Shown here one piece after another: positions 12,190 through 25,713 of a stretch of DNA of 64,000 bases. Source of the stretch: Welwitschia mirabilis (Eukaryota > Gnetophyta > Gnetopsida > Welwitschiales); NCBI GenBank assembly GCA_051453625.1, contig JBOZIK010000001.1, positions 246,404,832-246,468,831 on the forward strand. The letters are read 5' to 3'. Both the position numbers and the translations under genes were made by a program. The number at the start of each line of letters is the position of its first letter. Position 1 is the stretch's first letter. The notes beneath the pieces are model-generated. The model worked only from the letters and a program-made list of their open reading frames with translations, did no database searches and was not told the DNA's origin.

Positions 12190-14660
12190 CATTGTTATTT
12201 CACCCTTTTTCATTAATCTTAACATGATCAAATTATTTCACTCTATTTAAGTTTGAGTTGTATACTCTATAGGCCTTGCTTATATCTAATTATCTAAGAA
12301 AAATTCCTTCCATAGCTTTATACTTAAACAATTTGATATTTTCTATGTCTTTTAAAATATATATATTTTTTAAAAACTTGAATTAGCAGAAAATCTGTCC
12401 CTTATCTTTTCAAACATTATAAGGATTATTAGTCATACTTATATCAAGAAAGGTATAGTTGAAGATATAACAAGTAGTTTTGAATTCTTAAATTTAAAAC
12501 ATTCTAGATAGGTCCTTTACTTATAACATTGTCCTAGTCATTTCTTGTCACATTTTTTTCATTTTCTATAATACTATTCTATTAAAGAGTTTTAGGGATA
12601 ATGATTCATGCATGATTCCTTTTATGTTGCATAAATACTCTAATCTTTTATTTTTAAATTTTACATCATGATTACTCTAGTTGATTGAAAGTTTTAATTA
12701 GTTTAATTTCCATGTATCATATATATAACTTCAAAATTATGAAAACCATAGTTCTTATGTCTTACAAATATCACATAAGAAAGCCTAAAATCATCATTAA
12801 TAACTATGAAAGAATTCTTTTCATTACTAAGACTTTTAACTAGGGCTAAAACTAGTAAATAGAAGTGGATCAAATCTAGAGGCCTTTGAGAGCTTTATTT
12901 GTTATATCTTGGTGAATCAAATTTTTTTTTTGAAGTAGTAATGATAAAAAAGTTCTTCTTTTAACTTGTTAATTTTTTGCATGGATTCAACTAAACTATG
13001 TTTAACAATGTTATAAAAATTCCTAAAAATTGACCTCAAATAATCTTTATTGTAAAACCTACTTTCACTTATGGTAATGGAAGAGAAATATGTGCTATCT
13101 TAATACTACTTAATAGAATATGCATTTTTACCTCTACCATTAGAAATTACTACTCTATTATTCTTATTTAAAAGATAAGATTAATAAAACATACATAACT
13201 TTATTGTATATTTTGCTAATCCTAAGAATATTATTCTCTAGCTTATTCACATGTAATACATTTGTAATAATTAAAAACTCTTTACTTGTGATAGATATTA
13301 TTTCTTCAACTAGTTCCTTCCCATTATTTCCAAATTTAACATCTCCAGCATTTTAGTTCTTCATGTTTACAAATATTCTTGTGTTGTATTTGACATGTCT
13401 TAAATAAATATAAACACCACTAGTAGATAAAATAATATGAATTAATAATTTTTTAAATGAATTTTACTCTTACTTCATATTGTATTAAAATAAGGCTACT
13501 TCCTATTGAATAAAAAGCCTAGCATAATGTCAAAATTTGATAATATATTACTATAGTAATTAGTTATTTCAATCTAACCAAATATATTTCAAAATTAACA
13601 AATAAGATATCATTTTTTATTTTTTCAAATTTAATATTTTAAGGGTAGGATTAGACATGATTTAATTTGCTACTCTTAATGAATAATACTTTATTACTTG
13701 AAAGCATAGACAATTTACTAGAAGAGGGAGATATGAAGGTATAGGAAATTAGAAAACATATCCCAAGAAACTCTTATTACTTTGTTCCCTTTATTTAACA
13801 AGAATTCTATTACAAGTATTATTTCTTATATAAAACTTCAAAATAACACTAAGAAATTCATTAATATTATGCAACAAACACTTAAGTTCCTCATCTCTAA
13901 ATTTGGGAAACTCTTAAATATATTTGATTTCTTTTTCATAATTTAAAATCTTATGAGATGCATCTTTCCTCATATGATCTAGTTGATGTAAATGTTAATT
14001 CTTCTTTAATTTTGTTAACATCCTTTTTAACACATATTTTTCTTTAATGGATTTTTGATTTTATTATATGGTTTTACATAGACCTCTTTAATGAATTCAT
14101 CATGACTATTCTTATCTTCTAATTTTTCATCATTTTCATTCTCTTATTTCTCATTACAATTTGACAACTAATCTTTCTCATCCTTATCACACGGACAATC
14201 ATGATTTTATTTATCACTTAAAAGATATAAGTTGTTTTCTAGCTTGTTCTAAAAAGACTTAGATAGTTTATAAACATAATTCAAATTAGATAAGAATAAA
14301 TAGTTATTTAAATTAAATTCCATTCAAATGAATCTCTTTTTATTATGTTATTCTTCTCTTCCTTAATTAGTACCACTAGCTGAAGTGATATCTTCATTGC
14401 ACTTATTTCTCATTTAGTTTAGAGCCTTATTTTTATTTTTGTTTTTGATTTTATCTATGATGTTTCTAAATCCTATACAATAATAGCAAATTACAATTGA
14501 AGTTTCATGAGATATGATAAGAGTCTATTCTTACAAAATTCTTTTTATCTCTTTTGTCCTTAATTATAAACATCCTCTTGAATTTTCTTATGATTAATAT
14601 AAGTTTATCATCCAAATATAAGTTAAAATCTAAAAATTATAAATAATTAATCATTTATAA
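12190..14660 (-). mobile_element. Ty1/copia retrotransposon remnant 1 (gag tail to integrase)
   Basis: Minus-strand order is that of a copia gag-pol. A Gag tail (TRKFKR-like KFKRMFIIKDKRDKKNF, 14,420-14,660) is followed by the GAG-pre-integrase region at 13,130-13,370 (FGNNGK, then NVLHVNKLENNILRIS, the counterpart of the family's NVLLVxGLKHNLLSIS). The integrase core follows at 12,735-12,895 (FIVINDDFRLSYVIFVRHKN, counterpart of VDDYSRxTWVxFLxxK). The integrase C-terminal side is at 12,190-12,440 (PYNVWKDKG, EGIFLR..DISKAYRVYN). Frameshifts and stops are frequent. No reverse transcriptase was seen below 12,190. The same architecture recurs at 42,840-48,760. Confidence 0.7.
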
Positions 14661-14699
14661 TATTAGAAAATTAAATTTAATTAGCATTTACATTCATAC

Positions 14700-16256
14700 C
14701 TTTTTTCTTATTATCTTTATGTATATGCCTTAATTTAACAGTAGTAATATCACTTATCAGTGCTAAAGGTGGAGCATTTATTGGATATTTTTAATAATAT
14801 TAATTCATATATCTATTTTTATTCCTCTTAACTTGTTCATTCCCCTTATAAAGTAATTTCTACAACCACTTTCAAACTTTCTTCTTCTAATTTCTATTCT
14901 TTTATATTTTTACCATTATATTAGGTTATTTAAACCAATTAATTCTAATGTTAAACAAATGAGTTTAATTGAAAAATGTTTTTTGAAATTAGGTTATCTG
15001 TTTAGTGGAATCTACTTCTATATCAACATTTGATAACAAAGTAGTAAGGAGTAATAATCACTATAGCTTCATGGCCTAGTATTTGTAAAACACAAGATTT
15101 GTAACTTTCATTAGTTCATCTATATCATGCTAGATGTGGTGCAAGGACTTTAATATCTAAAAGAGAAGTGCTAGCTAGTGGAAGTGCACCATGATGTTAA
15201 GGTAACTAATGCTTAAAGCGAATCCACTACAATAGTTTGTAGAAAGCTCATAGCATAGGCTTCATCTTAATTAATGAATGAAAGAATCCACACTAATCAA
15301 TAGAAGAATTACTACTAAATAATGAGGATTATTGCATGGTAAAATAATTTCTAACAAATAATAAGGGTTATTTACCTTAGATATATCACATTTCAGTAGT
15401 TTTTACCCATTTTATTATTATGTATTTGCTTATTTCTATAGAATAAAAGGCTTTATCTTTTTTACCTTAAGAATAAGATTTGTGATGATATTATTTATAA
15501 CTATGATTAATATTTTATTTATATTATTTATAGAAAGAAAAAAAGTAGAGGTGAAGGTAACAAGAAGAAAAGTATCAATTACTACTTTCCTATTAGATCT
15601 TCCATCATTATATTATTCAAAGAAATAATAACCACTATGTCTTCATTTTAGGAAAAGAAGAAATATTAAAAGCTTATAAGTCTAGATTCACAGGGTTTAT
15701 TGACCTATGTTAGTGGATCTGATGCATTGTTCTAGCTACTTTTGTACTTCTTTAATGATTGATAAACACCTACATCTAGTTTTATAAGGAATCTAGAGTT
15801 TTCTAATCTATAATAGACAACATTTTGAAGTACCTTTTTCATTCTCCATTGTAGAATGAAATTCAGTTCCTACATCTATTCAATGTTATATAATTGACAC
15901 TTCTTTTAGCATGCACATATTTTACCACTTTCCTGTGTAATTTGGTAAGATACCCATGGCTTTTAAGTATTTATTTTTCTGAAATTTTCTTTTGATTGAG
16001 TTAAAGAGGATATTTAAAATAGAAGGTCTAGAAGGTATATTTATCCATTATTGACATCTAGTTAATTGAGAAAAAAAGGATCTTCTTCATTCTATACTTG
16101 AATTTATAGAAATCTTATTCACATCACTAATTGCATTTTTTTAAGATCATTCCACATGACCTCTATTACATTATTAGTTACATCTAAAGGATTTAACATA
16201 TTGATGAATAATGGAAGTTAGACACTTATGGAGAGATCAGAAACATTGAAATGAAG
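14700..16256. other. No gene recognised
   Basis: A+T-rich DNA without a readable frame. It lies where the 5' leader and 5' LTR of copia remnant 1 would be expected, but I could not find a paired LTR or a PBS. Confidence 0.5.
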
Positions 16257-16360
16257 NNNNNNNNNNNNNNNNNNNNNNNNNNNNNNNNNNNNNNNNNNNN
16301 NNNNNNNNNNNNNNNNNNNNNNNNNNNNNNNNNNNNNNNNNNNNNNNNNNNNNNNNAGAT

Positions 16361-16670
16361 AAAGCCTCGATAAATCCCACCAAAGGATATATAACATTAA
16401 ACTTATAACATCATTACTTTGGAAGTGTATATATAAAGAGATAATGATATTACACTATAACATGGAGTCTCAATGGACCTCATAAAAGGATATAGGATAT
16501 TACACTACTAACATCATCACTCTAGAACTATATAGAACATCTAACTACTTAAATAAAGCCTAATGGACCTCATAGAAAGCTATAAGACATTACACTATGG
16601 ACATTATTAATCTAGAAAGCTATATGATGTCACACTACTAAGTTAAAGCCTTAATAGATCCCACAGAAGA
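16361..16670. repeat. Minisatellite-like tandem repeat, unit about 90-100 bp
   Basis: Just over three diverged units in the same orientation start near 16,361, 16,464, 16,555 and 16,645. Each opens with an AAGCCT/GAGTCT..AATGGACCTCAT block, followed by GATATTACACTA, ACATCATTA and TCTAGAA blocks. The array starts four bases after the 100-base gap at 16,257-16,356, so more units may be missing. Confidence 0.65.
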
Positions 16671-16689
16671 CAATAAAGTTCCAAAATGA

Positions 16690-19600
16690 GTGTTTTAGCA
16701 TAACTAAATCATTAATTATAAATCTATAACTTTTTTATTATCAATTAAATATGAAAGTAGTTTTAAATATTAAAACAATCAAATTTGAAGGTATAAGAGA
16801 TAGATTAAAAGTAGTGATAAGGACTAAAAACCCCTTTAACCATAATTTATTAGAAAAAAAAAGGAAGATCATGTGAAAAATCATATTAATGCTCTTAAAT
16901 AATGAATTGATAAAGTTCACAAATAGTCTTAAGATAATTATACAAATGCTAAAACCTTGTAAAAATTATAAACGATAAACTCAATTACATGATTTAAGTA
17001 ATTAAAGGCCAATCATGGGAAAAACCCATAAGGAACTACCAATCTTAGGTACAACTTTCTATTCAAGATCAAATGGAGAGAATCCAAAGCCTAGAAAGAT
17101 AAGACCATAAACTCTTAAAGACATGAAAGTGTAAAACACATAAATCTCCTTATAAAACCAAAGATCACAACTTAAAAGAAAGAGACATGTAAGAGAATAT
17201 GTGAAAAAGATGTAAATTCACATGCATGTAAGCATTTTAGGATCTTATAATAAAGCATTAGAATGGATATGGTTCATTGAAAACTACTTTTAATTGAAGA
17301 ATGTTAATAATGAATTATGTAGCCAATATCTAATAATGTCCTTAACAAAAGATATAGTAACATGGTGTAGTCATCTTAGTGTGATAAGGAATGATGGATT
17401 GATTTTATTAAATAATTTTGAAAGGAATTTTTTNNNNNNNNNNTACTTGAATGAAAGAGTTTGATAAATATTAGGAAAAATTTCAGAAATTAGCAAGATT
17501 TCAATTACAATAAAATCCTAAGAAACTTTCTAATGACTTAATTATCACTTTCCCATTAAGATTCCAAAACCTAGTTTACCCATTCAAACTAAAGTCTTCA
17601 TAAGAATATTATATAAAATCCAAGTATTACATCAAAGTAAAATGACAATCCCTTATGACCACTCACATGGAAACCACCATCATATAGTAATGAAGCTCAT
17701 TAGTTTATTAGGACATCTAATATTAGCCTCAAAATCCATCTTAATCCATTACAAAGAACCATGCAAAATCAGTATGTTACCATCATAATAAGAAAGTGTA
17801 CACTTTTAAGAATTTTCCCAAGAAAATAAGAATGCCAAAAACTAAGATTAACGTACACCCTTACAAGGATAAAAACAAGTAGGAAAAGATTATATGCTAT
17901 TATTAAAATAGGTTTTGTATGAAATAAAATTTTGATTATTAAACTTACATGATTATTAGGAAATAGAACTATTTTATTTTCCATAAATAGTTGTACTAGT
18001 AATAATTTTATTTCCCTTATAATTACTAATAATTTTAAAGAAAAGACCATCAATGAATAGACCATTGGAGTATCAGTTATAGGAGAAAAATCACAACATA
18101 GTCTAGTCATTGTGTAAATCTAATATTTAAGTTTGATGACGTATCATTTATTAATAAATTTTATGTCTTAATGTTAGAAAATATAATGTAATTTTGGGAA
18201 TGTCCTTTTTAGGTAATTATAATGTTAAGGCTTATTTCGAAGAAGGGATCCTTTATATTCCTATTCTTTTTAGAGGATAGATATTTAGAAGAGAAGGCAA
18301 GAGAAAACAGATACTGCTCATAACCAATAAGGAAATTAAAAAAGCTATTAAAACAACATAGCTATTTTGTCATGATGAGAAAAAATGAGGATGTATACTT
18401 TCCTAGTGAGTTACATGAATTTCATGAAGTATTAGTAGAGAAAGTTAATTTATCACTAAAAAGAAAGATTTGAAAGCATAGTTCATCTTTTAATATGTAC
18501 AATTTTTTTCCATTAAATTAAAAGAGTTAAAACTTCAAATTTAGTAGTTAGCGAGTGAAGGTAATATAAAATCTAACATATCACTTTAGAGAGTGAACTT
18601 AACCAAAAGGGATAATGACATGTTTACATGTAAAAATTAACATTACAAACAAGTATAATTGATTAATTTAGCATAAGAAAATACATTTTATTCATTAGTT
18701 TATCATAAAATGATGTGTTTTAACCTTTTTATCATGTTTTTATGAAAATATGATCTTTTTCCTACAACTAGCAGGTTTATTTCTAGTTTTTAGAGAAGAT
18801 TACAAAACTTGAAGAAATTTTAGCAAATAATGCTAGTGCCACCACCTAAGAGTATTAGAGTCATCAGCCTTCTAAGCTAAAACTTACCAAAAATTACATT
18901 CTCGCATTAACTTAGGGAGTTCATTCTAATTAAATTATGAGCTAAATCAAAAGTAATCCATCATAAAATCTTCAAATCAGATGATACATCATAGAAGTAC
19001 AAAATAACAAGTCATAACACCATGTGGTAATAACAAGAATTACTATATGAAAGACATATGACATCATATGCATTAACAACATCATCATTAATCAAAGGAT
19101 ATGTCAGCACCATGTTTTTATAAGAAGAGAAAGAATCTTTATTTGTGGCTACATGCCAAAAATTATAACTTCTTTCTTATGTAACTTCCCACTGATAGCT
19201 CACTTAATGCAACCATGACAAGATATTTAAGCATTCCTCATCCATAAAAGAGCCTTGATCCCCCTTTGTAAACATCTTTTGATTAGCTAATGTGGGGAAG
19301 AATTGAAGCACTAGGACGTCATGATGTTTTAATCATCTTTCTTGGGGTAGGGTATTTCAAAGCTAGTTGAGAAGTCCTTCATATTTACCTCTATTATTTT
19401 TATGTAATGTAAATTTTTTGGACTTTAATACAAGAATTGATTTCATCCTTTCATTGTTAATGCATAATTCATTTAATATTAGCAATCTTTAGTTAAAGCT
19501 AGTACTTAGGTAGATTTCATTCTTTCATTATTAATGATCATTCATTTAGAATTAGTAACTTACAGGAAAAACTACTTTATTATCAAGTTCTTTCATAGTA

Positions 19601-20112
19601 AGTGAGTTTTTTGAGGTTACTTCTATAATATTTATAGTCATTATAACTTGATGGATCTTTTTCACTTTAGTTCATACTTTACTTTTCTTGCTTATAAAGG
19701 GCTATGAAGTATCAAATGGACTGAATGACTCAATAAGACTCATGTGGTGGATGAGATTATGCTTCCATAATAAGCCTTAATTACTGGATAATTGTAGTTT
19801 ATATGTTAAAATACATGACTCAGTGGAGTGAAGATGGAGTGAAGGATGAATTAGTTAGACTATGGAGCACTTCCATTCCCTTACATTATTAATCAAAGAT
19901 CAACTTAATCTTAAACTCCTATTTTATGTTTTATTTTTTTATTTCTATTACAAGTTAAAGTATTATGTATCTTTTGTAAAAGCTACCACATATATCCCTA
20001 TGAACGAGTGGTACTAGATTTCCATCTAGTTAAATTTGGTTCACTATTATACATGAACATAACATAGTAGCTTCTTAGAAGGAGCATAATTTTACTTTAA
20101 AATCTATCGTAG
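16690..20112. other. No gene recognised; 10-base gap at 17,434-17,443
   Basis: The longest open frame (17,769-18,110, minus strand, 113 codons) is hydrophobic, A+T-biased and unlike any family I know. A short plus-strand stretch near 18,270-18,480 hints at pol-like text but is too weak to call. The segment 19,600-20,000 shares scattered words with 8,150-8,640. Confidence 0.5.
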
Positions 20113-21029
20113 TGTAGTATCTTAATGAAAGTTACATAAAATTTTGCTTATCTTACAATTATAATTAAATAAAGAATAAAATAAAAGTTTGAGAATGTTG
20201 TTAAAACTGAGGGAAATAAATAATATTAAAGGTTTAACTTGATTTATCTTTTAATAATCCTTCAAGCCAATGATATCTTGTGAATTCCTAAAAAATAATT
20301 AAACTATCAAGTCATAATAACTTAGATCATAATGATATAATATCAGTTACTATATGAAGAATGTTGAATANNNNNNNNNNGGAAAGGAAGGACTTATAAT
20401 ACTCAAAATCCATCAAATAAAGGTAACTTAAATCTACTAACTTATGAAATTTACCTAGTTAATAATATAGCTTAATAACATATTTTTATCTTAGGCATTA
20501 CACATATAACATTATTTTCATCTTAAAATCAAAAGTGAAAAAGTATTTGGTATTAAATCAAACACACACACTACATTAAAGGAGAAAGAAAGATGGTATT
20601 GACTCATCAAGCTACCCTTGAAATGAGTTAACTTTCAAGAATATGCTTAAAAGTCCATGTCAACTATGACACTCCAAGGATTTCCATTACTTCACCAATT
20701 AAAGGATATTACAAATGAGGGATTAAGGCCCTTTATAGGTAAGTTTGAGATGGGGGATGATAGGAAGAATTTGGATTATAGAGTTAAGAGAATGGTTTTT
20801 AGATGAGAATCATCATGATGAATCCTACACATGACTTTTGGATGCTGATGCTTCTACCAACTAATGATATTATCATGTGTTTCCAACATCATCTTATTTA
20901 ATACTAATACATATTACTATTACCTCTCATCATTGTCACTGACACGTGTCATCAAAGATGCAGTTATTTCTTATTGAAATATAATTAACCTCATAATTAC
21001 ATTTGACTAATATTTTCATGAAACTTATA
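20113..21029. repeat. Dispersed repeat R2, left part (split by a Ty3 insertion)
   Basis: This is collinear with 35,475-36,490: both start TGTRGTATCTT, share TTATCTTACAATTATAATTAAATAAAG, and end with CATTTGACTAAT...TCA. The match stops where the element starting at 21,030 begins and resumes at 30,876-31,090. R2 is therefore a repeat, probably an LTR, into which that element inserted. In the 35 kb copy the R2 end is followed on the minus strand by a PBS, which suggests R2 is an LTR in minus orientation. Confidence 0.6.
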
Positions 21030-22284
21030 TGTGGAGATGCCAAATTGTATGTTTTTGATGAGGCATTTTAAGTATTTTTATAAGACGTTTACATAGATTT
21101 TAATGAATTACAATAATTACTGAGAGTTAATGAGAAAACTATAGAAATGCACAATCACTAATACGTTTAGAGGTATTTTGAATGATTTCTAATACTTCAC
21201 ATTCTAAGGAGGATTTAATGATATTCAAGACTAATTTAACTTGATTAAAGAAATTTTGAACACTATCATCCCTTCATCATCCACAAAATAGTACAGACAA
21301 TGCCACTTGCATAATGATAAAAATGCTGATTGGACTAAAGATGAAAGCTAATGTGGAACCTCTCTTGACATGGTATCATCCTCTTCATCATCTAAATGAC
21401 AATTTAGATGATCACTATTTTTAGTTAATGCATCAAACTTTACCTAACTTATGCAATATATCATTCTGTCTCCTATGTGGCATTAGGATTTCAATCACAT
21501 CTATTACCTTTTTTGTTTTTAGAGTGTTGAAATTGTAATAAATACTACCTTTCCTCTTACTCTACATTCATCTTCCTTAGCATCTAAAAATATTATAAGA
21601 GGAAATTGGAGTGCATCAGGTCCATTGATTATTATAGAGAGGGATCTTCCTTAGTGTTGGATTGTGTCTCCTTTATTAAGGTGTTTTTACTTTGTAATAG
21701 GATGTTAGTTTAAAAAATAATGAAAATATTCTTTTAATTTTTATTCATGTGCATGTCTCTTATGGTTTATATTAATAATGATTTTATGACAACTTCATAG
21801 TAGATACAGATCATGAAGGGTAACCTTTTTTAAGATTGAAATCACTAGTTTAGGATTTGCATTACATTTCATTTTATATTTCCTAGCTTAACCATTACAT
21901 GTTTTTTCATATTTTGTTTGATGTAGTTAATAGTCTAAGTTGGTTAGGGTTAGTAATAGTTTCATTAATTAATATAAGTTATACGAGACCAATCTTGATG
22001 ATAAAGATTTGATAGTTAGATAGATATGGAATTTAGAGTAGACTTCATTTTCATTACATAGTGTGTTTAATTTTCTTGCATTATTCTTTTAATTAGTAAA
22101 CATAAAAGAAAAACATAAAAATACTTCAGAAAAATTAATTCTCTATCTTTGATCCTAGTATGTTTGATGGATTACAACATTTGAGTTCATTCCCATCAAT
22201 ACTAGTATGCATGTTGTGGAAATATTTGTGAATGATAGGATTTAATCAAGGATGTACAAAATTGTATAAATACACATCACAACA
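21030..22284 (+). repeat. 5' LTR of the 21-31 kb Ty3 element
   Basis: It starts TGTGGAGATGCCAAATTGTA and ends CATCACAACA, about 1.25 kb. It aligns along its length with 29,182-30,875 and, reversed, with 2,034-3,248. An inverted repeat (CATCATCTAAATGACAATTTAGATGAT pattern, key arms CATCTAAAT/ATTTAGATG) lies at 21,386-21,412, about 360 bases from the LTR start. The end is fixed by the PBS two bases later. Confidence 0.75.
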
Positions 22285-22286
22285 TC

Positions 22287-22305
22287 TTATCATGATTACC
22301 AAAGA
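22287..22305 (+). other. Decayed tRNA-Asp-type primer binding site
   Basis: The sequence is TTATCATGATTACCAAAGA. Against TTGGCGCCGTTGCCGGGGA I count nine identical positions, seven G-to-A, one C-to-T and two other changes. It is separated from the LTR end by a TC spacer, as in elements A and B. The strong G-to-A bias points to methylation-driven decay rather than chance. Confidence 0.65.
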
Positions 22306-22934
22306 AAGAAATAAAGAGTTTAATGATTGTCATTACCTAGATAAGTGCTTTGGATTTCAATTCATGTATTTGTTTATAGTAGCACTGTATCTTTACTTTA
22401 AATACTATAGTTTTCTTTTCATAGTTTTTCAATTTTTTTGTTTCACAAATAAGGCCTTATTATTCTCTGCATCACCAAATGACTAGATGGATGATGTACT
22501 GGGATTAGGGTTTTTTCTATGATTTTTCCATTATTTTGTTTTTGGTTTTTTCCACCTAACAAGTTGATATCATTTTCTTTGACATCCAGATGATATAGAT
22601 GGATGACTATTAGTTTTTACTTTGGTTTTATTTCTATTTTTTTATGTTTGTATTTTCTATTTTCTTTTTTTTATTTTTTATTTTTTGTAAAGTAGTCATC
22701 TATGTCATTGCTTGGATGATAAAGGAGATGATAATTGTAGACACATTATTAAGCATGCAGGGATATGGTACACTTAGGTAAAAATATGAACTATCAAAGG
22801 GAGTAAAGACTGATCAAGAAAAATATCATAGAACCTCTAATTGACTTCTATCTTAATCTAGGTACAAATACCTAAAGTACACAAAGAATTTCAAGAATTC
22901 AACAAAAATATTTTTTATCTTTCATTGTTTCAGA

Positions 22935-24320
22935 ATTGAATTTTTCAAAAGAAAGTAATTGTATAGAAGCAAATAATTATTCTTCACCTAATTTGGATTC
23001 AATGCAAAAACAAAAACAAGTGGCATCATCTAATACTCCAATCATGATAGGAACTTCTAATGCAAATTCTAATGTAAATATAAATATGATGCTAAAAATT
23101 AAATAATCAACAAAAAATGTTAAATCCAAATCCCTTTTAACTTACCTCCTAGTGATGTTATAGAGCTAAGAAGTTTAAATTCTTATACAATATTTTTAGA
23201 AGAACCTAATAAAGATCCATTTTAACATCTTGCAAATGTAGAATATTCTTACTTTAAAAAATGGAAAAAAAATGAATGAGTGATAAAACTTACATGATCA
23301 TCTTTCCTATCAAACTTAGAGAAAGATTGAAATCTTGGCTTAAAACTATACCTTGTAGAAGTCTTAAAACTTGGAGTTAAGTAAAAGACACTTTTATTCA
23401 AAGATTTATGAGTGAGAACAATGAAAAAAAGAAAAAAAGAAGTCACAAACTTTCAACAATAACCTAATGAGGATTATGCCAAAACATGTGAACTATTTAT
23501 TATAGCTACTCATTCCAATCCTATTAGTGAATTTCATAAAATGCAAGTAATAGATTATTTTTATAGTGAATTGAATAGAGAAATCAAATAACTTGTAGAC
23601 TTTTGTTATGGTGGCAACTTGATGAAATTAGATTTATATTATAAATGAAAGTTGTTAGAAGATCTAGTTTGAAATAAGCTAAACTTGTCCTAAACCAAAT
23701 TTTAAAGATAATTAAACTATAGGTCAAATTATAAAGGACTTAAAAGAAGAAAAACATAATAAGAAGAAAGAACACAGTAATTCAATAAACTTAATCAAGG
23801 ATTTCACTACTTATTTAGAAAAATAAGCTTACATAATTTAAAATGAAAAATTAGTGACTAAAAAAATGTAATATCAACAGGCGATATATGTGAAGATAAC
23901 TATCATTTAACAAAATAATGTCCCTTATTATCAATAAGTAAAGAGGAAATATTTAAAGAAGTGTATGCATTTAACTAGGGGCCTTCAAATTTTCAAAATC
24001 AAATGCAATATAAACAAGTAATAAGTGGATAATAAAATTGTAAATGTTTTGAGAATATAGTCAAGAACTTAAACCTTTAACCAAATAATTTAAATTTCTA
24101 GCCAAATAACTTACAATTAAATAGGTTAAACTTTCAATCAAGCTATTCAAATTTTCAAAATCAAAATTAAAATGATCTAATTATAAACATAATAAAAGAG
24201 ATGAGAAAAGTACAAGAAAGAACCAACAAAACTATTAAAAACCAAAGTAAAGACATTGAAAATTTAGTTAATGTATTTCAACAAACAATGTTAGGCATTA
24301 AAAGTTCATAATGATCTCTT
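22935..24320 (+). pseudogene. Ty3/gypsy gag remnant of the 21-31 kb element
   Basis: This is the clearest Gag of the window. From about 23,160: LRSLNSYTIFLEEPNKDPF, then HLANVEYSYFKKWKKNE, the SFLSNLEKD..L stretch, VLKLGVK, the basic KKRKKEV, PNEDYAKTCELFIIATHSNP, then HKMQVIDYFYSELN and LVDFCYGGNLMKL (about 23,600). This order is that of the retrotransposon gag domain of plant Ty3 elements. From 24,340 follows an acidic stretch (GEEEDNIEILEI) of the gag-protease linker. Stops are mostly TAA, TAG or TGA where CAA, CGA or TGG would be expected. The leader from PBS to gag is about 600 bases. No zinc knuckle could be identified. Confidence 0.8.
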
Positions 24321-24813
24321 TTAACTTAACATTTTCAAATTCCAAATGAAGTAAAGAGAGATTGTAAAGTAGTTGATACAACATCACTTATCAATGAGAC
24401 TTTAGCTTTCAAAAATTATGAATAAGGTGAGGAAGAGGATAATATAGAAATATTAGAAATATGTAATTTTCCTTTAACTTTAGATAATCCTTTATGAAAA
24501 AATACAAGGAAAATACAAGCTATTCCTTATCTTGATAGATTAAACACAAATCCTACTTTTAATGCATATTTAAAAAATTTAATGCAAAATGTTAGTATTA
24601 ACTTATCCTTTTGAAATCTCTTATAATAAAATCCTAATTTTGTAAGTTGTGGAAAGACCTACATAGAATAAAATAAAAACATATTATTTCTAGTAAATTC
24701 TTCCTTGTACAATCTATTTTCAACTTAGTCATACAAAAAGATTCTAAATTTAAATACCCTAGGTAGCAGAGATAAGTGTTCCTTTAAAAAGAAATTAAAA
24801 AATAAAAAAAAAA

Positions 24814-25092
24814 ACTTTGATTGACATAGGAGTAAGTCTAAATATTAAGCCTCTTCATGTATGTAAATGTTTTGTGCTAAAAGAAAGAATTAAACCCATA
24901 CAAATCACCTTAGAATTAGCTAATAATTCAACCAAGAAACTTGTGGGGATTATTAAAAGCTTAGTAATCTAAATAGAAGAAGCATTCTACCATATAGATG
25001 TGGCTATAATTGAAGTAGAACATAATGGAAGTTACCCAATACTTTTAGAAAGATCCTTTTGTACAACTATCCACTACATAATAGATACATGA
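24814..25092 (+). pseudogene. Retropepsin-like aspartic protease fragment
   Basis: A single frame of 92 codons has only one internal stop (TAA in the motif VI*IEEA, expected CAA). It begins TLIDIGVSLN, the counterpart of the retropepsin active site ALxDxGASxN. The catalytic triplet DTG/DSG/DLG reads DIG at 24,823-24,831. It continues with PLHVCK, ITLELANNST, VGIIK, then VAIIEV and the C-terminal PILLERSFCTT, counterpart of the family's PILLGRPFLAT. The mature enzyme would cleave the Gag(-Pol) polyprotein. The ILLGRPFL equivalent has G replaced by E, so activity is unlikely even without the stop. It lies about 500 bases after the gag remnant in the same strand. Confidence 0.8.
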
Positions 25093-25713
25093 ACTAGATA
25101 ATGGAGTGTCACATAGATAATAATAATTACATTATTAGAGTTTTTCATGCCACCCAAAAAGATATGAAAGATAAGGAAAATTTAGGAAAAAAGCTAAACT
25201 AACTTTATTTATACAACATCGTCTAGCTAAAGAAAGATTAAAGATGCTACAAGAGATAATTTTGAACAATAATCCATCAAGAATAAATAATTCTAATCAT
25301 GATGATGAAGAACTAAAATTTGTTAATAAGAAAGAAGTCTAACGTGTTAACTTAAATTAAAAATTTTTGTATAAGCTTCATCATCCATTCTAGTCATCTA
25401 AAGGATAGTCACTGCTAATAGTTAGAAAAAGCCTAATTCAACAAAACAATAATAAGAATAATGAAAAAAATGAAATATACAATTGATTAAAAAAGTATAG
25501 AAATTATTCAACATAATAAGGAAAAAACAAAAGTAAGAAGAGGAGGAATACTAAAAACCAACATAATTTCAACCCAACTTGATAAAAAATAAACTCATTC
25601 TTTTCAATATACCAATCTAATTGAAAATACCTTTCCATGTCTGTTCATTACATTCTCTTATAAATACTCAAAGTAACATATTTTTCTACGCTACCAAGTC
25701 CACCTTATCTTAG

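Noticed and set aside
17769-18110. 113-codon minus-strand open frame, hydrophobic
   Set aside because: Composition follows the A+T bias, there is no start context or known motif, and no homologous neighbour.
18240-18500. Possible protease-RT linker text on the plus strand near 18,270-18,480
   Set aside because: Only a few residues (SELHEFHEVLVEKVNLSL) recall a Ty3 pol linker; no active-site or RT motif follows.
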